Part shown: positions 36,065-47,895 of the stretch, piece after piece | How positions within the stretch are numbered: the first letter of the stretch is position 1 | Layout: each line of letters starts with the position of its first letter | NCBI GenBank assembly: GCA_025786725.1 | Contig: JAHLTZ010000003.1 | Span: 186,001 to 250,000, forward strand | From: Syncephalis fuscata | Taxonomy: Eukaryota; Zoopagomycota; Zoopagomycetes; Zoopagales; Piptocephalidaceae | Reading direction: 5' to 3' | Length of the DNA stretch: 64,000 bases | Position numbers and translations under genes: made by a program | Notes under the pieces: generated by a model | Told to the model about the DNA's origin: nothing | The model's input: the letters and a program-made list of their open reading frames with translations, nothing else | Databases searched by the model: none

Positions 36065-37488
36065 GCATTTCCTGGTTTGGATACCATAGTAGCTGCACGT
36101 GCGCAGTATACTGTTTAGTCGGTTTATTATTTGTTGCTAATGATACAGTCTTGCATCCAGTGATTATTTTAGTTTTAGTTATTTGTCCTATAAGCTAAAG
36201 CACTGCTGTTATTAACAATATTTGATAATATTTGCTCAGTATAATTACCTAAATCTGAATAGTGTCATTATTTTTGTTCGCTTATAATTGTTCTGTTTTG
36301 CTGGTTAGCTTTCTCCTGGCTACAGTACTTTATTATTATTATTATGATAATGTTTTTATTAAACATATTGCTATAAACATGTTGTTGCTTATATTTAAAA
36401 TGGCATTTATTTAATATTCAATAGATTCTTGTTATTCTTTACAAATAGCATCTAAATACATATTATAGTGTACTTGTAAACAAAAACAACGATTTTGCTG
36501 TTATACAGTTCTATAAACAAATACGAGTAAATTGCTTTATTTTTGCAATTGTTTCTAATACACAGTTTAACTAACCTTAATTAAGATTTATTTATTTTAA
36601 GTAAATGTAATAAACATGTCATTTAGTAACAACTATGGCTGTTAAACTAACCAAATTTGTTATAAGTTTGCTATGAACTCTATTCAAGTGTGGAGGAACT
36701 AGCTGCCCCTTTATGAAAAGTTCATCAAATAAAATTAAACTGTTCTTTTCGGCAATTGCTGCACAATTAGTATAAGGAGTTGGTAGAAGTAGAATCGTGA
36801 TCAGTGCCTAGACTGTGAAATTCGGAACAAACTGTATTCAACATGTAAACTTTGCCATAGTCATACTTGGCTATTTTAGCCATTTAATTGGATGGTTAAT
36901 TGCTTAATTAGCTTTTGTTATTGCTATTGTTGTTATTGTTGTCACATAATCTAGACTACACCTTCTCACCTCGATCTAAACAATCAAACATCGATACTAA
37001 AATTATTTTATGTATATCGCCCTAAATTACGATCAATTGCTGCACGTGTACACCTGCGTATGTTTATGATTTAAGCTGTTGAATTTAAGGGGCTATGATT
37101 ATTATCTAACAATATCAAGTCAGAGCGTCAAAAGGAGACCCTTGGAAAACAAAGCTCTTATAAACAAAGTCATTGGCCGATTTCTAATGTAAGGGGGCAT
37201 AAACAAAACCAAAGGAAAGCTGGGCTGTCCAATCACTCGGTGCAAATGGTGGGAGGAGAGCGTGCATTTAACAATATTGTAAACATGTAGCCCATATTAA
37301 AGTAATATATAAAGAGTTGACGAAATACGGTAGATTATTTGCTATACACCGTCCCTTAAACTTACATCTGGACATCAGTCTATTGTACGTGTCCTACAGC
37401 ATCTTGTTGTGGCTCTGCTCATAACTGCGTAATTTAAATTTGCTTTTTATAACTTTATACAGAACTTACTCTATATTATTTTGCCACC
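36065..37488. other. Gene-free stretch upstream of the wall-protein gene
   Basis: AT-rich, with no coding frame of note. Confidence 0.5.
37306..37314 (+). promoter_or_regulatory. Possible TATA box
   Basis: TATATAAAG lies about 175 bases before the ATG of the KPEY-repeat gene. It is a plausible core promoter element; no experimental support can be read from sequence. Confidence 0.35.
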
Positions 37489-39790
37489 ATGGTGAGCCAA
37501 ATCAGCTTGCGTGCCGCCATCGCTTTAGTAGTGTCGGCCACTACTCTTTGCGGCGCCGCGGTTACTAACATTCCGGAGATAAACTCGGCTATGGCAACAA
37601 CAGTCCCAAAAGTCAACACCGGTAACACGTTTGACAAACTACCAACCAACATGCCAGCTGGAGTCGAAGAGGACGAGGCCGTAGAACCAAAGACCTTCAA
37701 GATGGTACAGCACCCATCTGCCGACAACGTTGAGGATGATGCAGTCGAAGAAGCCGAAACTGCTGAAGAAGCTGCGTTGCGACGCCTGCTACGATTGGCC
37801 ACCAAGCCAACCTACACTCGTGCACCAGCCCCGGCTCCAACGACACGACCAACGTATGCCCCGGCTCCTAAGCCAACCTATAAGAAGCCATCTCCTCCAC
37901 CAACTCCTTACAAACCAACCTACAAAAAGCCATCTCCTCCACCAACTTCTTACGAGCCAACCTATAAGAAGCCATCTCCTCCACCAACCGCTTACGAGCC
38001 AACCTACAATGGTCAAAGCCATAATGAGGATACAGAGAAACCTTACGAACATGGTAAAGAGGAGCATGGTAAAGAGGAGCATGGCAATGAAGAACACGGT
38101 CATGAAGAATATGACAATCATGAAGAGCATGGCAATGAAAAATACGGCAATCGTGAAGAGCACGGTCATGAAGAACATGGCAAGGAAAAATACGGTAACC
38201 GTGAAGAACATGGTCATGAAGAACATGGCAAGGAAAATACGGCAACCGTGAAGAGCACGGCCATGAAGAACATGGCAAGGAAAAATACGGTAACAGTGAA
38301 GAGCACGGCCATGAAGAGCACAGCAATGAAAATATGGCAATCATGAAGAGCATAAGCCAGAGTACAAGCCAGAGTACAAGCCAGAGTATAAGCCAGAGTA
38401 TAAGCCAGAGAAGCCAGAGTATAAGCCAGAGTATAAGCCAGAGAAGCAGTACAAGCCAGAGTATAAGCCAGAGTATAAGCCAGAGTACAAGCCAGAGTAT
38501 AAGCCAGAGTATAAACAGAGTATAAGCCAGAGAAGCCAGAGTATAAGCCAGAGTATAAGCCAGAGTATAAGCCAGAGTATAAGCCAGAGTACAAGCCAGA
38601 GTATAAGCCAGAGTACAAGCCAGAGTATAAGCCAGAGTACAAGCCAGAGAAGCCAAGTATAAGCCAGAGTATAAGCCAGAGTATAAGCCAGAGTACAAGC
38701 CAGAGTACAAGCCAGAGTACAAGCCAGAGTATAAGCCAGAGTATAAGCCAGAAACTCCGGAGTACAAGCCGGAGTACAAACCAGAGTACAAGCCAGAGTA
38801 TAACCAGAAGAATCTTATGGTGGCTATTACTACTCAGCACCTCCTGCTAACTTCCCTCCTGCTTCCCCCTGCTGGTTTCCCACCTTCCTATCCTCCTGCT
38901 AACTTCCCTCCTGCCATTCCTCCTGCCGGCTTCCCTCCTGCGCATTACTACAAGCCAGAGCATAAGCCAGAGTATAAGCCAGAGTATAAGCCAGAATACA
39001 AGTCAGCGTACAAGGCGGATTATAAGCCAGAGTATAAGTCAGAAGAATCTTATGGTGGCTATTACTACTCAGCACCTCCTGCTAACTTCCCTCCTGCTTT
39101 CCCTCCTGCTGGCTTCCCACCTTCCTATCCTCCTGCTAACTTCCCTCCTGCCTTCCCTCCTGCCGGCTTCCCTCCGCGCATTACTACAAGCCAGAGCACA
39201 AGCCGGAGCACAAGCCAGAATACAAGCCAGAATACAAACCAGAGTACAAGCCAGAGTACAAGCCAGAGTATAAGCCAGAGTATAGACCAGAGCACAAGCC
39301 AGAGTATAAGCCAGAGTATAAGCCAGAGTATAGACCAGAGCACAAGCCAGAATACAGACCAGAATACAGACCAGAATACAAGCCAGAATACAAGCCAGAA
39401 TACAGACCAGAATACAAGCCAGAGTATAAACCAGAGTATAAACCAGAGCCATATGCTCCAACTCTACCAAGCATCTCTAGCAATAGAAAGCCATATGCTG
39501 AAATAAACCAGGCAAGTGAACAACATCGTTGTGGCTGGGGAGAGGTTGTAGGCCCATCTTGCGCTTCTGGGTATAACTGCGTGCACAATCCCAGCATCAG
39601 TGTTCAGGGAGTCTGTGCATTGCCAAAAGCAGTCTTCTCTGATGCTGGTGGGCGTTGCAGTAAAAATCCAGACGCTGATCGTGGCTGTCTCCCCGGTCTT
39701 AGCTGTAAATTTTTAAAATCATCTGACTTACGCGGTATTTGCATGCGTAGTTCTGATCGCTCGGCCTTAACTAGTTTCTCATCTGCATAA
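37489..39790 (+). CDS. Secreted wall protein with KPEY repeats and cysteine-rich CBM1-like end
   Basis: The ATG at 37489 follows CCACC. Signal peptide ISLRAAIALVVSATTLCGAA; an acidic pro-like part; Pro-rich KPTYKKPSPPP repeats; an EEHGHEEHGKEKYGN His/Glu-rich block; then long arrays of Tyr-Lys-Pro-Glu (12-base unit) interrupted twice by PPANFPPAFPPAGFPP and GGYYYS blocks. The C-terminus is globular: RCGWGEVVGPSCASGYNC then VHNPSISVQGVC resembles a fungal CBM1 spacing (C-x9-C-x5-C-x11-C). A second module follows, GGRCSKNPDADRGC then LPGLSCKFLKSSDLRGICM. The frame breaks in A-runs, for example at 38233 (AAAA where sister units have AAAAA) and 38330, and again in the KPEY array. It is probably extracellular and perhaps cross-linked through Tyr/Lys; that is inference. 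Confidence 0.75.
38350..38815 (+). repeat. 12-base KPEY-coding tandem array, first block
   Basis: Repeats of TA(T/C)AAGCCAGAG, with occasional GAGAAGCC variants, in the wall-protein gene. The long antisense frames over this block are repeat artefacts. Confidence 0.9.
39185..39450 (+). repeat. 12-base KPEY-coding tandem array, second block
   Basis: Same unit with more A(C/T)AGACCAGA and CACAAGCCAGAG variants (encoding R/H substitutions). It follows the second PPANFPPA block. Confidence 0.85.
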
Positions 39791-40229
39791 CGAATGCAGC
39801 TGTTTAAATCTAAATATTCAAGTGGATCCTCTATTATGGCTTGACAGTTTAGAGTGCAATAAACATTTTGTTAGCTTGAACACTTGTACAAACAAGGCTT
39901 TATATTATTACACTACAAGTATGCAATACTAACGACATAAATAGCTTATTTTATTGGATTCAGCAGAGTGATAAGTAAATTAAATAGAAATACAATATAT
40001 ACATTATAAGCTACGTTGAATAACAACTTATTGGTAACACGTACAGTACATTAGCTAATTGCTTGTTCTATGGGTTGCAATTAATTACATATATTAGCAC
40101 AACTATTAATGTCGTTTATGATAACTATAGGCTAATACTTGTATAAACTTAATGTTATATAACATTACCACTAACTTGCAACAATACATTACATTAAAGT
40201 CGTTTATTAGCAATGGTTTTTGTTTTTAT
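39791..40229. other. 3' flank of the wall-protein gene
   Basis: AT-rich, no gene. Confidence 0.45.
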
Positions 40230-40770
40230 TAATCATTTAATAACATTCGCGCAATTGAATTACATTTTCGTTCTATTGAACATAGGGACTGGGTGGTGAG
40301 TTCTATTAATAATTACATTATTACATGTAATGTGATTTAGTAGTCAAATGACTAACATTTAATAATATTAAATCTATTGAACATGATGATGGATGGTGAG
40401 TGGCATCAATCATCAAATACTCATTATTGTAGATTTATTATTCAGTATACATACATCCACCATTTACTTACATCATTCCCATCCCGTTCCACGCTATTAT
40501 ATATCATTTTATGATATACTAGATACATTTTATACCATATTAGGCACGTTTTGCTCAGTATAGCTTTTAATAAACTTTATTCATTCCACTTATTGCGTCA
40601 TATGCACTATACCTTCAACACGCAATTTATACTCGCTCTATTACATATTCTTTCTATCATATATTATTTTATACTCTCCTAGCCTTCCTTTATCCAAAAC
40701 TGCTTTTATTCTCGCTCTAGCTCTATTATTTGTGAACTTCAGCGTATTTGCTCATCTCGTTCATTAGTCT
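40230..40770 (+). repeat. Dispersed repeat family B, second + copy
   Basis: Shares with 16590-17150 the blocks AATAACATTCGCG, TCTATTGAACAT, GTCAAATGACTAACAT, ATACTCATTATTGTA, CATCCACCATTTACTTA and the pyrimidine-rich tail including TATGCACTATA. Non-coding. Confidence 0.7.
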
Positions 40771-41608
40771 ATATGCGCTCTGATTTCAACACCGCTAATC
40801 GACTCTCTACTTTGTAGATTCATTCTATTATTTATCATTTTATTATACAATAACTACGCCCTATCCAGATTTACTGGAGTCAGCGCAATTATAACGATGA
40901 CAGGTGCACTCATTACTGTATAGTGCAGACTATATGCAGTACACTTGTTTATTTCCCATTGCCTTCCATTACTTCACACACTATACTCTTTCTTTCTATT
41001 TCTTACTTGCAATCTATATTCTTTATCTTCTACATCCCATAACAACTACGACGGTAAGTAGTCCCCGCTATATGCATGTCACACTTGAGTTAGTCTTTTC
41101 TATTATTCGTACCGTCATGCTTGTTTTGTTGCTATTACCCCGCTGAATATGATCTCATTGTCTACAGTACACAGCTTGTATGTATGCTAGTCATCTACAC
41201 TATATGCTTTCTTATTTTGCTAATATTTATTGTTTAATGCGCTGCGCTGCTTTATCTCTTGCTACAGCTATTAAATAACAGCTTGTATATATACACAATA
41301 TATGCATACACTATTGAATAATAATCTTATTCTATAGTTGCATGTAGATTACATCACACTGCTTACGTATGTTTTTATTGCTATACATCGAATCATTGAT
41401 ATATAGCTTTTATTGCATTGCACTGATACTGATAATAATAGTAATGACTGTACTGATAGATTACATACATATACTATTATTATTATGTACATGCGTTTGA
41501 TTTATGCATGATGCAATCCTATAGCGCATATGTAACCAAATAATCATTTTTGGTAGCTTTTACGTAAAAAAATTACGAACGACCTGCAAAAAACTGCCTT
41601 CACTTCAA
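40771..41608. other. Gene-free stretch before the 5S gene
   Basis: AT-rich. The frame at 40904-41146 is not convincing. Confidence 0.45.
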
Positions 41609-41722
41609 CTACGTTCATTGCGCCTAGAAAGCACCGGATCCCGTCTGATCTCCGAAGTTAAGTTAGGCCGCGCTTCTGTAGTACTGCGGTGGGGGACCAC
41701 GCGGGAATGAGAAGTAATGTAG
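41609..41722 (+). rRNA. 5S ribosomal RNA
   Basis: The core AGCACCGGATCCCGTCTGAT with CTCCGAAGTTAAG is the universal 5S loop A/helix III and box A/IE/C region. The ends pair as helix I (CTACGTT at 41609 with AATGTAG at 41716-41722), giving about 114 nt. It is transcribed by RNA polymerase III with internal control elements. There is no T-run of four or more directly after it. The tRNA gene follows after 10 bases. Confidence 0.93.
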
Positions 41723-41732
41723 TTTAAACGAA

Positions 41733-41804
41733 TCCGCATTCGTCTAGTGGTTAGGATATGGCGCTCTCACCGCCAGGGCCGGGGTTCAATTCCCCGATGC
41801 GGAA
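41733..41804 (+). tRNA. tRNA-Glu (CTC)
   Basis: 72 nt. The acceptor stem TCCGCAT pairs with ATGCGGA. The D-arm carries TAGTGGTTA. The anticodon stem TGGCG/CGCCA holds the loop CTCTCAC with anticodon CTC, and the T-arm is CCGGGGTTCAATTCCCCG. No intron. It lies 10 bases after the 5S gene. Confidence 0.95.
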
Positions 41805-41808
41805 TTTT
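41805..41808 (+). terminator. RNA polymerase III terminator
   Basis: TTTT directly after the tRNA-Glu discriminator base. It is the first T4 run after the 5S start. Confidence 0.7.
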
Positions 41809-42800
41809 GCTCCAGTTTACTCTTATTTTTGCTGTTTTAAATTGCTTTTTGCTACTGCAGATTGTTGCGCGAGACAAAAATGGCTTTTTTACGTTTAGAT
41901 CGCTAAATTAGCAAAACAATTGTGTAATTTTATTTAATAAATACGACTGTTACAATATTTTACTTAATTATTATGTCTTATTTTGGAATCATTGCACGTG
42001 TATTATAAATAAATTAAATAACGTAACAATATAACAGCGACTATTTTGTAATTAAACTAAACGTGTAATAGTTTTAAATTGAATTATAATAATCAACTAA
42101 AATGTTGTAATATTGTAGCTGTAATAAATGTAATTATTAAATCAACACCAGCATGAATAAAACAATAATAGCTTGTTAGAATAATTAATGCACTAGGTAT
42201 TTAGAATATACAGTTTATTTGTTTGTCAACAGCCTAGTGTATACTTTATTTGATTACTATTGTTTTGAATATGAATAGATAATGAATAGTGTTTGTATTT
42301 TATCATTTAAACAGCTAGTGCAGTATCGGTAATAATAATAGCAGCAATGCAAGGACTAGCTGACGTTGACCTTGTTAAAGTCAGTAGCCAAAGTAAGGCC
42401 TATTTAATAATTAGATTAAGTTTCAACAAATGATATCGCTTGTTGACGACGTGGGCGCGGCAGGGGAAGCACGATTCTATCGATCCAGCTGTAACAGCAG
42501 TATATACACTGTGACGTGTCATCAAGCGGCTTGTCTAGCAAACAACTGCCTTAATGGGAAATATACTATAAGCACGCTCATTGGACGGCCAAAGATATAA
42601 GAAGCCAAGGCAGAACGTATCGCATTGTTCACCCCCTATTGTTCATCTATCTATCTATCTACTATCTACTATCCACTATCTACTATCCACTATCTACTAG
42701 CTTTTCCTTAAATACGCAACATTTCATTTGTGTAGTATTGCTACTCTATTCTCTTTTCTATTTCCTTAAAACACCAAATTACTGCTAGTTATTGACTACA
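41809..42800. other. Gene-free stretch upstream of cytochrome b5
   Basis: AT-rich. A (CTAT)/(CTACTATC) simple repeat spans 42644-42699, within the probable promoter or leader of the next gene. Confidence 0.5.
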
Positions 42801-43100
42801 ATGACTGCCACATATTCCAAAGCTGATATTAAGCGGCACAATGACTCTGGCAAGCTATTGATTATTATTGATGGCCGAGTCTATGATTTAACCGAATTTG
42901 CAAATGACGTATGTGCTTATTTCCGAATAAACAAATAAGAACAAACTAACGTACAATTATAATAATAGCACCCTGGTGGCGACGATATTCTTAGAGAACA
43001 TACAAACATGGATGCTACCGAAGCGTTCAACGACGTTGGCCATCCTAAAGAAGTGCTAAAAGAACGAGAAGATTTTTTTATTGGGAACTATAAAGGCTAA
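42801..43100 (+). CDS. Cytochrome b5-type heme protein, soluble
   Basis: Two exons, 42801-42908 and 42969-43100, giving 79 residues. The heme-binding signature is split by the intron: TEFANDHPGGDDILREHTNMDATEAF with the first axial His in HPGG (first codon of exon 2), and the second His in DVGHPKE. It delivers electrons to desaturases, P450s or similar acceptors in known systems. There is no C-terminal membrane anchor, unlike microsomal cytochrome b5, so this is either a soluble form or a minimal domain. The frame is intact. Confidence 0.93.
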
Positions 43101-43219
43101 ACTGGCGACTTGCCAACCAGTTACTTTATTTGATGCTATAAATATATTAAATTAAAGCTGCTTCCAAGTGTGTACAGCAAATATTGTGTGTTTATTAAAA
43201 TGTAAATGGTCTAAAGCTT

Positions 43220-43252
<33 letters not shown>

Positions 43253-43408
43253 GTCTACTATGTCACCACAGTATTATTGTTATCGCTTTCACCTTTTTGT
43301 ATTTCATTGTATTACTGACTGAATTTAAATATTACGCACAAACCTGTGTCCTTTATTCATTCTCTTCTGCTTCTTTACTGTTCGCGGTCGTTATCTGCAG
43401 TGTACGTC
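43101..43408. repeat. Intergenic stretch with (AAT)n microsatellite
   Basis: The AAT run spans about 43221-43252. The frame over it encodes only an Asn run and is not a gene. Confidence 0.6.
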
Positions 43409-44946
43409 ATGCCTAACGTGCCTAATCATACTTTACGAGGTATTTAACCTTAGTGTTTGGCAAGCTGTTTTGTTTTGACTGTACCTGTCTATTTAGCAAA
43501 TCAGTGGCAAACGCCATCGCCCGATCGTTCATTTGAACAAGAGCACGGACGTACGTTTACTCCTCGTATATCTGGGCCTTTCGACTATGACGATGACAAT
43601 TTTTCGGTAAGAGGCGATCCGGACGACCAATATTCGGAAGAACCGTTACTGGACCAACTTGGCTATCCGCCCCATGATGATATGGAACGTGGTAACTAGC
43701 TGGACAATATACTACCATTTAGTTCAGATTAATCTTAATGCTGTCGACTGTATTTTGATAGAAATGAGCCTTTGTACACGATATGCCAGACTCTTTCGTG
43801 CTTTCCTGTTTGTTCTTTTGATCAGTGGTGTAGTTGTATTTGTAGCATTCAAGGTAGGCAACACGGCTGTTATTAGATAGCACGAGTAATAAGTACATAA
43901 TGACATTTAATACAGGAGAACAACGATCGTTTATTTAATACATGTTCAATGGCTGATGAACTGCATCCTGGCTCTGGAAGCTATACACATGATGCAAGGG
44001 ATATTAAAGGAATTGTTATTGAAGTTGATGGTGCATCAGCTGTAAGTATTTTAGTTGCCATTTAGTATATGTAGTTATTTAAACACGGTAAAACATAGAC
44101 ATCATTTGTACGTATTCGCTCAAGGGAAGTACAAGAGCAAGATCAAGGTGTTCCTACGTTGACTGTGCATGCTAAAGTGCTGGTCTCTAACACACTGCTG
44201 GTTGAACGTACCCGCGTCAGAACGAGCCGAGATGGCAATATATTTATGATGCACGTTGATGTAAATAACCGGCCATAATGACGACTTTACACCACTAATG
44301 GCTATTTGCATTAGGTACCAAAACAATATTTGTTTTATAAATGTGTACGCACTGAAATTGAGCTTGTATTGCCGCGAATATCACCGGCACTACATGTACT
44401 ACGTCTTGAAATGACCAACGCCGATATCACTATGGATCCATCGGCAATTCATGCCAAAATTGAAAACTTTGATATTTATGCACAAAATGCTCGTGTATCA
44501 TTAGATGTAAGTAAAATAGGTGCCTTTTTTATTAATGAACACTAATGCCACACATATCATTATAGTCATTAAATGCAACTGCTGCAGCTGTTGGTGTTCA
44601 CCGTGGCTCGTTAAACGCTACCATTTGGGGACCAGAGATTGTACACATGAATGTGGCCCAAGGCCCTGTAAATATCTCCATTCCAACCTATGGAAGTACG
44701 CAGCCTACAGTACGTGCCGAAAGTACTGATGGCCAGGTAACAGTCCATATGGGTACCGGGTTTGCCGGATGGTTTGTTGCATCGGCCTATCGTGCTGTAG
44801 CCGCGGTTCGATCGGCTCTTAATACCCGAATTAGTTTACATACAACTGCACTGCAGTTGAAGACGGGATGGTGCGGCTACTCGGGGGGAGAAGGCCGCAT
44901 TGAGGCCGATTCCATGACAGAAAGCGTGGGGATCTCATTTTCTTAA
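43409..44946 (+). CDS. Type II membrane protein with DUF4097-like ectodomain (member 2)
   Basis: Seven exons, all with GT-AG borders and an intact frame: 43409-43439, 43497-43691, 43762-43853, 43916-44041, 44099-44260, 44315-44506 and 44566-44946; 392 residues. The N-terminal 80 residues are acidic and cytosolic-looking (FDYDDDNFSVRGDPDDQYSE). Then comes one helix LFRAFLFVLLISGVVVFVAF and an ectodomain of short beta strands (DIKGIVIEVDG, LHVLRLEMTNADITM, IENFDIYAQNARVSL, AVGVHRGSLNATIW, NVAQGPVNISI, VRAESTDGQVTVHM), the DUF4097/putative adhesin pattern. It shares topology with the gene at 14.3 kb but not its proline stalk. Role unknown. Confidence 0.8.
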
Positions 44947-45784
44947 ATTAAAGAGCTATTGAACTTTGAACCCCTATTCTTAAACTGGGGACAAAAAGAT
45001 CCATAACTCGAATATTAAGCCGCCAATTACTTTTTGATACTGAGAATTGCTATTTGTTGAAGCGGCGCTATATCCGATTAATTCAAGTGAAGCTGAATCA
45101 GTCCACACTATTTTCAATATCCAATATTAGTGTTAATAAATGTTAAATAGTATCTCATGTTACTTACAATAAAATATGATAAATAGATAAATGATAGCAA
45201 TGAATAAATAATAATCTATATTGTTGTTATTGTAAAATACTCAAATTATTATAATTTGATATTTAATGCCACTCACCATCGATTATATGTTCAATAGATT
45301 AAATAGTATTAAAATTAAAAGTTAAAAATGAAATGGTACATATTATGTATATATTAGCGCAACGGCACTAGCACAATCAAATAGAACAATTAACTAGATA
45401 ATTATTGATATTATTGCTAAAATAACTAACATGATTGTAATTGTAGTGAATGTAACTCATTGTAATATGTTAATATTCAATCAATCTTTCTACACATAAC
45501 TAACAATAACAATGATCGACCTTGAATGTTCCAATGAAATCAAATAGTGTGTTACATTCTTTATTTAAAACAATTTATTAATAGCATTTTAATAAGAAGC
45601 AATATAATTATATTGCTTATAACAATAGCATGGCTTCAATTGGGACGAATTTTACTTTGGAAACTCAAAATAGAAGGTACAAAGTAAAATTAATATTAAT
45701 TAATAAGTCAAGTTTACCATTTTGCCTTTCTTTCGCGCTTTAGTTTGTTACCGCTTTTACTGATTTTAATCTTCAGACGGCAAT
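44947..45784. other. Gene-free stretch with a partial family B repeat
   Basis: About 45220-45310 on the - strand resembles family B (CTATTGAACAT, GATGGTGAGTGGCAT). The rest is AT-rich. Confidence 0.5.
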
Positions 45785-47496
45785 ATGTCGTCACAATTTA
45801 CTAGCGGAACGCTTAAACAGGATGGACCGCTAGCATCAGTAGTCGTTAATGATATCCACGAGGCTACCACTGACGACGATGACGCGAGTATAAGTGATTT
45901 TGCTAAAGACTTGAGTCGTCATCGTCGTCTACAAACAACACCTCATTATAGCGAGAAGACTGAGCGTAATTGCTGGTCTAATGGCATGGAAATATGGCAT
46001 GCACAAATGACCAATATATTCTTTATTCTTTGTTGGTAAGTAGATGAGTGTTGTTATGATATCTAGACTAGACAAATGACCGGGCCATTTGCCAATTATT
46101 CTTTATAGGTACACACTGTCTACATTTCTATCTCTTTATAACAAATGGATGTTTGATCCAAACAAGTATGGATTCCACTATCCGCTGTATACAACTAGCA
46201 TGCATCAGATTATTCAGTTTGTATTATCACTGATCTGTCTTGCAATATGGCCACATTTACGTCCTCGTCATATGATGGGTGTCAGGGAGTTTTGGTAATA
46301 TTTATTAATAAGTTACATAGACTCATCGGCTAATAGTTGCTTTATTATTTGTCTAGTAAACGTGTGGTGCCATGCGCTGTGGCCACCGGCTTGGATATTG
46401 GTCTTTCAAACTCTAGTCTAAAAACCATTACGTTATCGTTTTATAGTAGGTTATGGAAGAGTAATTGTATTTATCAAATAACTAATCAATTTGATAGCCA
46501 TGTGTAAATCATCTAGTTTAGCATTTGTTTTGATATTTGCATTTATATTTCGGCTGGAGCAGCCGCGGCTATCGTTGGTGGCCGTCATCTCTATTATTTC
46601 AATCGGCGTTTTAATGATGGTGTCAAGCGAGACGGATTTCGAGCTTACAGGGTAATTAATTGGCTTGCTATTGCGATCGATAGGTTAAATAGTGGTAGAT
46701 TTATTCAAGTTATGCTTGCATCATTAATGGGTGGTCTACGCTGGTCACTCACTCAGATGCTTTTACGTCCAAAAGCATCACAAGCGATGTCATCGGCATC
46801 CCATCAACAAATTGAGCCATCGGATGATCGTCGTTTATCTGTAAGCTCCAATAGACCGGGTAATGCGCGTGGACATGGACACCAACATCCGGTGGCATCA
46901 GTAATGCTACTTTCTCCGGTCATGGCCGTGTGTCTACTGGTTGTAGCCATTTGTCTCGAGCATAGTATGTTCTCTTCGGTCTATTTCACATCTTTCTGGA
47001 CTACCATACGTACTATTGGCTATATGTCGTTGGGCGGGTTTATTGCATTTCTTATGGTGGTATCCGAGTTTATTGTTATTCGTAGAATCGGTGTTGTTAC
47101 CCTTTCAGTATGCGGTATCGTTAAAGTAAGTAGTCGTAGTTGAAATTTGTTGATACGCTATTTAATCTTTACTGTGTGTATTAGGAAGTGCTGACGATCG
47201 TACTGTCGACACTAATCTTTGGTGATCGTTTAACACTAATTAACATTGTTGGTCTAGGCGTGACCATGATCGGTATTGGCATGTACAATTGGCTTAAGAT
47301 TCGGCAACAAGCCGCGGAAGATGAGGCTGCTTATGTCGAGGGATATCGACAGGTAGTTGAACGGACATTTGATGAAGATGCTGTGTATTTTGCAACTGCA
47401 GATGCACTCGACGAGGACGATAGTGACTACAACGATGATGTAGAGCTACCGATAAAGCTTGCTGACCGTAGACACGTTCCACAGGGCGATGTTTGA
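45785..47496 (+). CDS. Nucleotide-sugar/triose-phosphate-type transporter, SLC35C2-like
   Basis: Six exons (45785-46035, 46109-46294, 46357-46445, 46498-46651, 46699-47125, 47185-47496), 472 residues, intact. The TPT/DMT signature is strong: [16 protein letters not shown], then [20 protein letters not shown] continuing into [53 protein letters not shown] and the last helices [20 protein letters not shown]. These motifs are characteristic of the SLC35C2/YMD8 branch of Golgi transporters. The substrate is not certain. N- and C-terminal acidic tails face the cytosol. Confidence 0.9.
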
Positions 47497-47895
47497 CCTT
47501 GTCACGGTTCCAAATGGTTAATTTGCATTATTCAATGAACATTGTGGTTTAAACTGTGTTCACTAGCATTGTTTTGTTATTGATTTTAATTTTTAGGTAA
47601 AATAGAATGTTATATTTTGTAAATAGTTAAGATTAATTTAATTTACTGATACTATTTTATTTTTATAGAGTTTAAAAGCAAAATTTTATATTATACATGA
47701 GCAACGCAAAAGTGTATGCGTTGAATTTAGATAGGCCTATCAGCAAATAATAATAATAATATTGATTCTAATAAAACTGTTCAACATTATAATCATTTTC
47801 TTGATAGTAGCTAAGTGAGAGGAAAATGAAAATGGTTGCTTAGTTAAACAACTCTTATAAATGTGTAAATGTGTAAAGGTGCAGATGTAAGATGA
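47497..47895. other. Convergent 3' region
   Basis: Between the ends of the transporter (+) and seven-helix protein C (-). AT-rich with a short AAT run near 47746-47760. Confidence 0.5.

Noticed and set aside
37868-38840. Long - strand frames of LYSG, TLAY and LVLW repeats (also 39069-39597)
   Set aside because: They are antisense readings of the 12-base KPEY array. A 12-base repeat without stops keeps several frames open by chance.
43168-43416. 82-codon frame with an Asn run before the second DUF4097-like gene
   Set aside because: The Asn run is an AAT microsatellite and the rest has no family resemblance.
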